From JABDDM01 sp038240295 (lineage in GTDB: Bacteria > Bacteroidota > Ignavibacteria > Palsa-1295), in contig JBBSDW010000039.1 in NCBI GenBank assembly GCA_038240295.1, positions 1-22,070 of the forward strand: DNA of 22,070 nucleotides. Reading direction: 5' to 3'. Shown here piece after piece: positions 7,415 through 14,362 of the stretch. Positions within the stretch are counted from its first letter, which is position 1; every line of letters starts with the position of its first letter. The position numbers and the translations under genes are program-made. Under the pieces are notes generated by a model that was given only the letters and a program-made list of their open reading frames with translations, did not search any database and was not told the origin of the DNA.

Positions 7415-8749
7415 TCAAGATGGCCTTCTCGCGCCCTTCTTTTTCTTAGTCTCCTGCAATGGATATTTCACGCTGAGTGCCTGCGAACCAGGATAGCTGC
7501 TCAAGCCGATCAACTCCTCTTCGATGCGCAGCAGCTGATTGTATTTCGCAATCCGATCGGAACGCGATGCGGAGCCGGTTTTGATCTGACCTGCATTGCA
7601 GGCGACTGCGATGTCGGCGATCGTTGTGTCCTCGGTTTCTCCCGAGCGGTGGCTGATGATCGCAGCGTAACCATTGCGCTGGGCAAGCGCGATCGTGTCG
7701 AATGTTTCGGTGATCGTGCCGATCTGATTTACTTTTACGAGAATCGCGTTCGCAATTTTTTCGTCGATCCCGCGCTGTAGATATTCGACGTTCGTGACAA
7801 AAAGATCGTCGCCGACAAGCTGCACTTTGTCGCCGATCGCCTCGGTAAGCATCTTCCAACCCGCCCAATCGTTTTCGGCCATGCCGTCCTCGATGCTTGC
7901 GATCGGATACTGCGATGCAAGGTCTGCGTATGTCTGGACCATCTGTTCGGTCGAAAGTATTTTCTTTGTGGACTTGTACAATTCATATTTCCCATTGCCG
8001 CGCCACATTTCGCTCGATGCGCAATCGAGCGCGAGCAGCACATCGCTTCCCGGATTATATCCCGCCTGCGTGATGGCTTCGAGAATGACTTCGATCGTTT
8101 CGTTATTTGACGTAAGCGCCGGCGCAAATCCGCCTTCGTCACCGACATTCGTATTGAGACCCCGCTTTTTCAGGACTGCTTTGAGCGTATGAAAGATTTC
8201 GGCGCCGCAGCGAAGCGCTTCGGCAAAACTTTCGGCTCGCGCGGGCATGATCATGAATTCCTGGAAGTCGAGCGGGTTATCGGCATGCACTCCGCCATTG
8301 ATAATATTGAGCATCGGCATCGGCATCACGTGCGCACCAGTGCCGCCGAGATAGCGATAAAGTTCAAGACCGACCGACTGCGCCGCCGCACGTGCGACTG
8401 CCATGCTCACACCAAGTATTGCGTTCGCGCCAAGCTTCGATTTATTTGGCGTACCATCGAGCGCGATAAGCATTCCATCGACCACGCGCTGCTCAGTCGC
8501 GGGAAGATCTACCAATTCTTTCGCAATGATCTCATTGACATTATTGACGGCATTACGCACGCCCTTGCCGCCATATCTCGATTTATCGCCATCGCGAAGT
8601 TCGACCGCTTCATGTTCGCCCGTCGAAGCTCCGCTCGGAACTGCCGCGCGGCCAAACGAGCCATCTTCCAAATAACATTCAACCTCGATCGTGGGATTAC
8701 CACGGCTATCGAGAATTTCGAGCGCAAGAAGATCGACGATAAAAGACAT
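7415..8749 (-). CDS. eno: Enolase (phosphopyruvate hydratase)
   Basis: Enolase converts 2-phosphoglycerate to phosphoenolpyruvate in glycolysis and gluconeogenesis (EC 4.2.1.11). The start is the ATG at 8747-8749 (MSFIVDLLALEILDSRGNPT), since family members begin near this point; the frame extending to 8776 adds nine unlikely residues. Motifs follow in order: AVPSGASTGEHEA, KLGANAILGVSMA, MLNIINGGVHADN, TNVGDEGGFAP, LALDCASSEM with a metal Asp, SIEDGMAENDW, VGDDLFVTN, ILVKVNQIGT with the catalytic Lys, and IISHRSGETEDTTIADIAV. All catalytic elements are intact. It is slightly long (444 residues) because of a basic tail (ETKKKKGARRPS). A dead histidine kinase ends 40 bp upstream on the same strand. 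Confidence 0.97.
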   Translation of the reverse strand: MSFIVDLLALEILDSRGNPTIEVECYLEDGSFGRAAVPSGASTGEHEAVELRDGDKSRYGGKGVRNAVNNVNEIIAKELVDLPATEQRVVDGMLIALDGTPNKSKLGANAILGVSMAVARAAAQSVGLELYRYLGGTGAHVMPMPMLNIINGGVHADNPLDFQEFMIMPARAESFAEALRCGAEIFHTLKAVLKKRGLNTNVGDEGGFAPALTSNNETIEVILEAITQAGYNPGSDVLLALDCASSEMWRGNGKYELYKSTKKILSTEQMVQTYADLASQYPIASIEDGMAENDWAGWKMLTEAIGDKVQLVGDDLFVTNVEYLQRGIDEKIANAILVKVNQIGTITETFDTIALAQRNGYAAIISHRSGETEDTTIADIAVACNAGQIKTGSASRSDRIAKYNQLLRIEEELIGLSSYPGSQALSVKYPLQETKKKKGARRPS

Positions 8750-8789
8750 AGGCCGAAAATGTGAAAGACGCACCAACCGGCGCGTTGTT

Positions 8790-9689
8790 TCACAAATTTA
8801 CGAAGTTATTGGAATTTATCGCGCGAAGCTCGATCCCGATCTTTCCACCGCTCGGGGTGAATTTGATTGCATTGGAAAGCAAATTCCACATCACCTGTTG
8901 CAGCCTGCCGGCATCTCCGGCGGTCGGTTGGTTGATCGCCTCGATAGCGCGATCGATAGTGATCTCCTTGGCCGATGCTGCGGGTAAGATGGTCTCGATC
9001 GCCAGTTCGATGAATCCCTGAGCGTATATCGGCTTTATGGCGAGACGCAGATTTCCGGAAACGATGCGACTCATATCGAGAAGATCCTCGATCAACTGCA
9101 CCTGAACCCGTACGTTTCGATCGATCACGTCGATCGCTTCGGCAACGAGCGTGGAATCATCTTTGCCGCCTTTCAATAACTGCGTCCAGCCAAAGATCGC
9201 ATTTAGTGGTGGGCGGAGTTCATGGCCTTAGGTTGCCAGAAATTCATCTTTCATCCGGCTCGCATTTTCTGCGACCGAGCGCGCTTCACGTCCGCGCTCG
9301 AGTAGTGCTTCGCGTTCAAGGCTCATCCTGCGCTGATCGCTGACATCGGTGTTTGTCCCAAACCATAACTGGATCGCACCGTGCTCATCGCGAAATGGCA
9401 TGACGCGGGGAAGGAAGGGACGAACCTCCCCGTCGGCACCCTTGAGTGGAAACGTCATATCGAAGGGTTCACCTGTCTCGATCGACTCGACCCATTTGGC
9501 CATCACGCTTTCAAGTTGGTTCTGGTCGTGCACCGATTGCCAGCCCCAACCTTCCATTTGTTCGGGCGTTGATCCGGTGTATTCGTACCAGCGGCGATTA
9601 TACCAGAAGATCCAACCATCGGGGTTGGCCATCCAGGCGAGCTGCCATGGCGGGTTTAGATCATCGAAAAAAGGGGAAATTAGTACCAT
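8790..9689 (-). pseudogene. PAS-domain sensor histidine kinase, nonsense and truncated
   Basis: The first part (from ATG at 9689) is a PAS_3 sensory domain: PWQLAWMANPDGWIFWYNRRW, YEYTGSTPEQMEGWGWQSVH, then FGTNTDVSDQRR and a coiled-coil linker. It runs into the phosphoacceptor box as KDEFLAT, then a TAA stop at 9228-9230, then GHELRPPLNAIFGWTQLL in the same frame. The stop replaces the Leu that family members have just before S-HELR; one base (TTA to TAA) accounts for it. After the dimerisation helices (VQLIEDLLDMSRIVSGNLRL) the ATPase domain shows only its N-box (MWNLLSNAIKFTPSGGKIGIEL) and then stops at 8790, lacking the G1 and G2 ATP-lid boxes. The kinase is therefore both interrupted and 3'-truncated. 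Confidence 0.88.
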
Positions 9690-10050
9690 CGAGCTAGAAC
9701 CGAAACTTTCAGAGTGAATCGCTGTTGCAAATCAGGCAGATAACTGCGACTTTGTTTGTTTGTTGTTCCTTTCGGTCCGGCTTTTGATTGCCAGAAGTGC
9801 TGGATAGGGGAGGGTTTCATTGGCGTCCGAAGAGGCGCCGTCTGGCGAAAGGCTCGCTGATTTTGGCCTGATCTCACTGAAGTTACGTATCACAACGAAC
9901 GATAAGCGCTGACAATAGGTCAGAGTAAAAACGTCTCACGACATAAGCGGCTCACACGAATACTTCTAAATTTCCAAACCGGAAATAGACTTGAGTTCAC
10001 TTCAAGCCCGGTGGAAGAACTTGGGGAAGGACTGTAACGAGCATAGAAGC

Positions 10051-10081
10051 TCAAAACGGATCGGAAAGATCAAAACGGATC
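10051..10081. repeat. 12-bp direct repeat at 19-bp spacing
   Basis: TCAAAACGGATC occurs exactly at 10051-10062 and again at 10070-10081, a 19-bp period. It lies about 160-190 bp upstream of the FAD/RGG gene, so it could be a regulator-binding pair or a chance duplication. Confidence 0.5.
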
Positions 10082-10085
10082 TCAC

Positions 10086-10103
10086 AGGCTGTAACAGCCT
10101 ACG
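10086..10103. repeat. Small palindrome, REP-like
   Basis: AGGCTG (10086-10091), loop TAA, CAGCCT (10095-10100), followed by ACG. On the minus strand it reads CGTAGGCTG with its hairpin partner, so it shares the CGTAGG flank of the hairpin at 7288. Together they suggest a dispersed palindrome family with variable stems. Confidence 0.4.
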
Positions 10104-10237
10104 CGGCGCAGGTGTCGCTTAAATGAATGTTGCCCCCAACGCACCGTGGGCTTTTCTCGGATGGTGCGACTCACAATTGAACGAACGGAGATAATCCCGT
10201 TTCGAATTAGCTCTCATTACTGTAGCATAGAATCACT

Positions 10238-12658
10238 ATGATCACGATCATTGGCGGCGGACTTTCGGGTCTATCGACCGCATATTTTCTCCACCGCGCT
10301 GGCAAGGATGTCACAGTCCTCGAATGGTCGCGCGGCCTCGGCGGCAGAGCCGGCACGCGTAATCTCGGTTATCGTACGATGGATGCCGGCACGCAGCGCA
10401 TCGACTTATCACCGCACGGCTCGAACCCCGTCGAATCCGAAGCCCGCGCAGCACTCAAGCGAGTATTCGAAGAGCGCGGCGTGATGCCGAATTTGAAGCC
10501 ATTTCCAGGGCCGATCCTTCGCTTCGACGGCCGTTCGATCGGAACGGCAAAGCCTGTCGAAGGCGCCGACTGGTCATATATCGACGGTGGTATGCGCGTG
10601 ATCGCGGATGCGCTCGTCGAAGGAATTCCGGTCAGAAGCCACACACGTATAAGTGATATCGTGGTCGATGGCAAAACAGCGACGCTGAAAAATCAGCGAG
10701 GTGAGTCGATGCCGACCGATGGTATCGTCCTTGCCATTCCGGCGCCCTATGCGCTCGCGATGCTGTTGCCGCATATCGATAAGCATAAGAAGCTCAAGAA
10801 GCTGACCGACATGCTCAACGAAGTGCAGTACGAACCGATGATCGGCGCTGCCTTCGGCACAACGAATCTGGAATTCAAAGAAGACTTTACCGCACTTTTT
10901 TCGGACGACGTTACCGCGCCGATCTTCTGGCTTTCGCAGGAGCAAAAACGCCGCGAGCTTGGAGTCAGAAAAAAAGAGAGCGCCTTCATGCTGCAATTGG
11001 GCGCAGAGATCAGCCGCGATTACGTGCTCAAGTCGGACCGCGAAACATTTGCCGCGATCGAACGCGTCTTCGAAGAAGTGCTCGATATTGCGTTGCCCGA
11101 TATCATCTATGGGGAGATCCAGCGCTGGCCTGCGGCATTTTTAGAGAGCTCACCCTTTGGCGGTGAAACACTCAAGCCAGCCGAGCTTGGCGTGCCTCTT
11201 TATCTTGCTGGCGATTATGTCGTCGGTCAATCCTCGATCGCGAGCGCCTTCTGGAGCGGCAAGCTCGCCGCCGATAAGATTTTGGGCGAAGATTGTTTGA
11301 AATTTATTGCAGCGCCGGTTCGCGAACAGGCACAGCTTGCACAGGAGCTTTGGGCGGCACCGATCCCGCCGGCACGCGCACCGCACAAGCCGAAACAAAA
11401 GCTTCGCAAGAAAAAAGATCTCAAGAAGAATAAAAAGCGCAAGTCGCGGACAGGTGCGCGCGGAGATCGTTATGCACGCGGTACACGTGGGCCAGGTGCG
11501 CGGCCTTACGGACGTCCGCAAGGCGGACGCCCAGGCGGCGGTCGTGGATACCAGGAACGCGGTGGTGGTTACGGCCAGCGTGGCGGCGGGTATCAGGAGC
11601 GTGGCGGCGGGTACGGCGGCGGCCGTGGCGGCGGCTACGCACCTCGCGAAGGAGGATATGCTCCGCGTGAAGGCGGCGGTTACGGAGGTCCTCCACGTCA
11701 GGGCGGAGGCTACGCACCTCGTGAAGGCGGCGGCGGATATGCTCCTCGCGAAAGCGGCGGTGGGTATGGCCGTGGACCAGGCCAAGGCGGAGGTTACGCT
11801 CCGGGCGGTGGCTATGCGCCACGTGAAGCTGGTCGCGGAGGCGGATATGGCGGTGGCGGCGGACAGGATCGCAGGCCAGGCGGTGGTGGCGGCGGATATG
11901 CTCCTAGGCCGCAGGGCGGTGATCGTGGCGGATACGTTCCGCGACAAGGTGGAGGCAGCGGCGGCGGTTATGGCCAACGCCCACCGGATAGAGATCGCGG
12001 AGGTTACGGCGGCCCACCGCGTGAACCCAATTTTAACAGACCACAGTCGAACGAGCCAGGTGCATATCGCCCGAGGCCGCAAGGCGGCGGCGGATATCAA
12101 GGCGGCGGAGGTGGCGGCTATCAGGGTGGCGGCGGCGGTGGCCGCGGTTATCAAGGTGGCGGCGGAGGCGGTCGCGATTACAACCAGGGCCAGGGTGGCG
12201 GAGGCTACCAAGGCGGTGGCGGCGGCGGTTACCAGGGCGGTGGCGGAGGTCGCGGCTATCAGGGCGGCGGTGGTGGAAGCCAGGGCGGCGGAGGCCGAGA
12301 TCGCGATTTCAACCAGGGCGGAGGAGGCCGTGGCTACGATCAGGGCGGTGGACAAGGTAGTGGCGGACAGGCCGGAAGCCAGCCGAACAGGCCGCTCCGC
12401 GGAGTGCCGGTCTATTCAACAGGTGTTCGCAGACCTGCCGACAACAGGCCACCGGATGGTGGCGGCAGACCACCCGACGGAGGTCAGGGCAGGCCACCAG
12501 TTCGCCCACCGCAGCCGGGTGGAGGAGCAGCCAATAGGCCGCCTTCCAACGAGCAATACGGTCAGCGTTCGCTTAGCGCCGAAGAAGAGGAACGTAGAAA
12601 TCTGGCGAAGCGCAGACCGCGCCCGCCACAGCAGGATGAAGAAGCGGGTAACCGATAG
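10238..12658 (+). CDS. FAD-dependent oxidoreductase fused to RGG-rich disordered tail
   Basis: One frame encodes 806 residues. Residues 1 to about 350 form an amine-oxidase/renalase-like FAD oxidoreductase: the dinucleotide-binding GGGLSGLSTAYFLHRAG with its acidic partner (VTVLE), the second motif GLGGRAGT, a substrate-domain segment, and the C-terminal FAD motif PLYLAGDYVVGQSSIASAFWSG. Residues about 384-405 are a lysine/arginine block (KQKLRKKKDLKKNKKRKSR). About 406-708 are nearly all G, R, Y, Q and P, with GGGYGQR, GGYAPRE and GGGYQGG units; about 709-806 are Pro/Arg/Gly-rich, ending in a charged helix-like EEEERRNLAKRRPR. The tail resembles eukaryotic RGG boxes that bind RNA and form condensates. 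The oxidoreductase substrate is unknown, and an RNA role is inference. The start is ATG 10238 without a clear ribosome-binding site. Confidence 0.85.
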   Translation: MITIIGGGLSGLSTAYFLHRAGKDVTVLEWSRGLGGRAGTRNLGYRTMDAGTQRIDLSPHGSNPVESEARAALKRVFEERGVMPNLKPFPGPILRFDGRSIGTAKPVEGADWSYIDGGMRVIADALVEGIPVRSHTRISDIVVDGKTATLKNQRGESMPTDGIVLAIPAPYALAMLLPHIDKHKKLKKLTDMLNEVQYEPMIGAAFGTTNLEFKEDFTALFSDDVTAPIFWLSQEQKRRELGVRKKESAFMLQLGAEISRDYVLKSDRETFAAIERVFEEVLDIALPDIIYGEIQRWPAAFLESSPFGGETLKPAELGVPLYLAGDYVVGQSSIASAFWSGKLAADKILGEDCLKFIAAPVREQAQLAQELWAAPIPPARAPHKPKQKLRKKKDLKKNKKRKSRTGARGDRYARGTRGPGARPYGRPQGGRPGGGRGYQERGGGYGQRGGGYQERGGGYGGGRGGGYAPREGGYAPREGGGYGGPPRQGGGYAPREGGGGYAPRESGGGYGRGPGQGGGYAPGGGYAPREAGRGGGYGGGGGQDRRPGGGGGGYAPRPQGGDRGGYVPRQGGGSGGGYGQRPPDRDRGGYGGPPREPNFNRPQSNEPGAYRPRPQGGGGYQGGGGGGYQGGGGGGRGYQGGGGGGRDYNQGQGGGGYQGGGGGGYQGGGGGRGYQGGGGGSQGGGGRDRDFNQGGGGRGYDQGGGQGSGGQAGSQPNRPLRGVPVYSTGVRRPADNRPPDGGGRPPDGGQGRPPVRPPQPGGGAANRPPSNEQYGQRSLSAEEEERRNLAKRRPRPPQQDEEAGNR
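11456..12360 (+). repeat. Coding low-complexity repeat (GGYAPRE / GGGYQGG units)
   Basis: The DNA behind the RGG tail is a degenerate tandem array of GGC/GGT-rich units. The proximal half is built on GGCTACGC(A/T)CC-type units (GGYAPRE), and the distal half on (C)AAGGCGG(C/T)GG units (GGYQGGGG). Synonymous variation among copies indicates selection on the protein rather than recent slippage. The repeat leaves the other frames open for long stretches, producing spurious ORFs on both strands. Confidence 0.8.
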
Positions 12659-12677
12659 CCGCTTCGCAGAGTTGAGC

Positions 12678-12698
12678 GGGCTGCGAGATTTGCAGCCC
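12678..12698 (+). terminator. Candidate terminator hairpin after the FAD/RGG gene
   Basis: GGGCTGC (12678-12684) pairs with GCAGCCC (12692-12698) around a 7-base loop, 20 bp past the stop codon. Only TTTG follows, so the U-tract is weak and readthrough into the downstream miniprotein gene is possible. Confidence 0.4.
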
Positions 12699-12817
12699 TT
12701 TGAGGAAACTCTCTCAACGCAACAATGTTTTTGACCCACCTGTCAAATCCGGCTCGTCCGCAAAACGGGCGCCTGGAAATGAGAGTTGTTTTGAATGATC
12801 TATTGATTAACTGAACT

Positions 12818-12913
12818 ATGCCAAGCGGAAAGAAGCGTAAGCGCCATAAAATGGCAACGCACAAGCGCAAGAAGCGTCTTCGGAAGAATCGCCATAAGAA
12901 GCGCGTGCGCTAA
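12818..12913 (+). CDS. AURKAIP1/COX24-type ribosomal miniprotein
   Basis: This 31-codon ORF (ATG at 12818, TAA at 12911-12913) encodes an extremely basic peptide: it begins MPSGKKRKRHKMATHKRKK and ends in RLRKNRHKKRVR. The pattern P-S-G-K-K-R-K-R-H-K-x-x-T-H-K-R-K-K-R is that of the bacterial AURKAIP1/COX24 family, tiny proteins known from Bacteroidota and related to mitochondrial ribosomal protein mS38. By homology it is a ribosome component that threads into rRNA. It has no Shine-Dalgarno sequence, as is common in this group. It is 160 bp downstream of the RGG-tailed oxidoreductase, with a weak hairpin between them. Confidence 0.85.
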   Translation: MPSGKKRKRHKMATHKRKKRLRKNRHKKRVR

Positions 12914-12974
12914 GAGCTAATGCTCAACGCTTATCCCTTCTCATGGCTGGTCTCTACCAGACTTCGCTAATGAC

Positions 12975-13006
12975 AAACGCCGCATGGAGTGATCCACGCG
13001 GCGTTT
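12975..13006. terminator. Bidirectional hairpin between convergent genes
   Basis: AAACGCCGC (12975-12983) and GCGGCGTTT (12998-13006) form a 9-bp stem; the interior can extend with TGGA/TCCA around GTGA. It lies between the plus-strand miniprotein and the minus-strand TPR gene (stop at 13031), where it can end transcripts from both sides. Only a short T-run follows on either strand. Confidence 0.65.
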
Positions 13007-13030
13007 GATCGTCTACCGTTCTGGGAGAAC

Positions 13031-13960
13031 CTAAGGCGTCGGCGCTTTCATCGTTGCGAATTTCGAAAGCATGTCGTCGATGGCTGGGATGACTGCTGTG
13101 TCGCGCTCCTGGGCGGCCGCTCTTGCTCGGACAAAATAATCTTTCGCTTGTGCCACTGCTTCAGCGTGATCTCCGCCTGCGCCGATCTTCATCGATGCGA
13201 TCATGCCGGCAGTAAAAAGTCCTCGAACATTTTTTGGATCGTCTTCCAGCGCTTTTTCGATCTGGTTGAGCGCCGCTTCGGGATCATGCTGTGAGCGTTC
13301 GATGGCAGCCGCATATTCGACCCGGATATCGGCGTTCGCCGGATTCGCCTTTAAGTAGGCCTCATAGGTGCGCATCGATTCTGGCCAGTACTCGACATCG
13401 AAATAGACATTCCCAAGATCGAGCAATGCTGTCGTATCCGCCGGATTCGTAGCGAGCACCTGTTTCAACGAATCGATGATCGGCTGCAGGATAACGCGCT
13501 TTTGATGGAGCTCTGTCGTATCGCTCGACATCCCACTATGCGGATCGCCTTGATTCTGCGACGATTGGTCGGCCTGCTCCTGCAAATATTTATCGACAGG
13601 TTTTGTCACAAGATACACTCCATAGCCGGCGACAACGATCGCGAAGAGAATGACAAGCAGCGTCGCCTGCGGGATCTGTTTCGGAATGGGCGGCGTCGTC
13701 ATCAGTCGATCGAGCAGCAGTTGCTGCGTCGTCGGAGCTTTCATTGAAAGTAGGATCGCAGGATCTTCGTTCGACTCGTTATTCGAATCTTTATCAGCAG
13801 CGTGCCGCAGTGCCGGCTCGGCAATCTCGGCCCCGCAATTCGGGCACAACGCCGAGTCACCTTTCGCTGAGCGCTCCAGGAGTGAACTCTCGGTGCCGCA
13901 TGCAGCGCATTGCTCGAGGTCCGAATCCGCGGTCGGCTCGCCCAGTTCTTCGTTAAGCAA
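13031..13960 (-). CDS. Membrane-anchored zinc-ribbon TPR protein
   Basis: The 309-residue protein opens with a zinc ribbon (CAAC at residues 18-21 and CPNC at 39-42). An acidic linker and one transmembrane helix follow (LLVILFAIVVAGYGVYLV, about 101-118). The C-terminal part, about 155-305, has TPR repeats (TTALLDLGNVYFDVEYWPES, DIRVEYAAAIERSQHDPEAA, NVRGLFTAGMIASMKIGAGG). The layout suggests a cytoplasmic N-terminus and a periplasmic TPR scaffold; the TPR part is like the NrfG/CcmI type. The start is TTG at 13958-13960 and overlaps the stop of the HU-like gene by 8 bases, so translation is probably coupled. Its partner is unknown. Confidence 0.8.
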   Translation of the reverse strand: MLNEELGEPTADSDLEQCAACGTESSLLERSAKGDSALCPNCGAEIAEPALRHAADKDSNNESNEDPAILLSMKAPTTQQLLLDRLMTTPPIPKQIPQATLLVILFAIVVAGYGVYLVTKPVDKYLQEQADQSSQNQGDPHSGMSSDTTELHQKRVILQPIIDSLKQVLATNPADTTALLDLGNVYFDVEYWPESMRTYEAYLKANPANADIRVEYAAAIERSQHDPEAALNQIEKALEDDPKNVRGLFTAGMIASMKIGAGGDHAEAVAQAKDYFVRARAAAQERDTAVIPAIDDMLSKFATMKAPTP

Positions 13961-14315
13961 CGACGGCTGTTTCGATTGCTATGGGCACACCTGGCACACC
14001 GAGCGCATCAATCTTTGCGAGGCTTTCGAGCGACTTCTGGCGTTCGTCGATCAACGAGCGAAGTTCGCGGGATGGCTTGAAGGTCGGCACAAAATGCTCA
14101 TCGAGCGGCACCTGGGCACCGGTGCGTGGATTACGGGCCATGCGGGGCTTCCGCTTTTTGGTCTTGAATGTGCCAAATCCGCGAATTTCGATGTGCTCGC
14201 CACTTGCGAGCGCATCTGCGATGGTCTTGAAAAATCCTTCGATCAGGATCTCGGTCTCGAATTTGGTCACGCCTGTTGCAGTCGCAACACGGTTTACGAT
14301 ATCAGCTTTGGTCAT
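13953..14315 (-). CDS. HU/IHF family DNA-binding protein
   Basis: Residues 1-90 are a standard HU/IHF protein: MTKADIVNRVATATGVT, the helix ILIEGFFKTIADALASG, the strand HIEIRGFGTFKTKKRK, and the beta-arm tip MARNPRTGAQVP with the intercalating proline, which bends DNA. A 30-residue extension follows (KSLESLAKIDALGVPGVPIAIETAVVA), which typical HU and IHF lack; it is Ala/Val-rich and may contact a partner. The ATG at 14313-14315 matches the family start. The stop overlaps the start of the zinc-ribbon TPR gene. Whether it acts as a general nucleoid protein or a specific IHF-like factor cannot be told from sequence. Confidence 0.93.
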   Translation of the reverse strand: MTKADIVNRVATATGVTKFETEILIEGFFKTIADALASGEHIEIRGFGTFKTKKRKPRMARNPRTGAQVPLDEHFVPTFKPSRELRSLIDERQKSLESLAKIDALGVPGVPIAIETAVVA

Positions 14316-14362
14316 AAAGAGCGAACACGCGGAAGTTGTAGGTGGGGTACGGCCCCGACCCG

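Larger units (their letters stand above)
9690..10237. other. Gene-free intergenic stretch with short repeats
   Basis: About 550 bp between the divergently oriented dead kinase (minus) and the FAD/RGG gene (plus). I see no convincing ORF, tRNA or riboswitch. It contains a 12-bp direct repeat (10051-10081) and a small hairpin (10086-10100). Upstream signals for the plus-strand gene must lie here, but no promoter matches either the sigma-70 or the Bacteroidota -33/-7 pattern well enough to call. Confidence 0.6.

Noticed and set aside
11150..12355. 401-codon minus-strand ORF opposite the RGG tail
   Set aside because: Its Ala/Ser/Thr monotony is the antisense of the GGC/GGT-rich repeats; it has no domains and overlaps a frame with clear protein logic.
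11307..12734. 475-codon plus-strand ORF in another frame across the RGG tail
   Set aside because: It is an Ala/Val/Arg-rich shift of the same repeats; its beginning overlaps the conserved FAD-domain end, which is encoded in the chosen frame.
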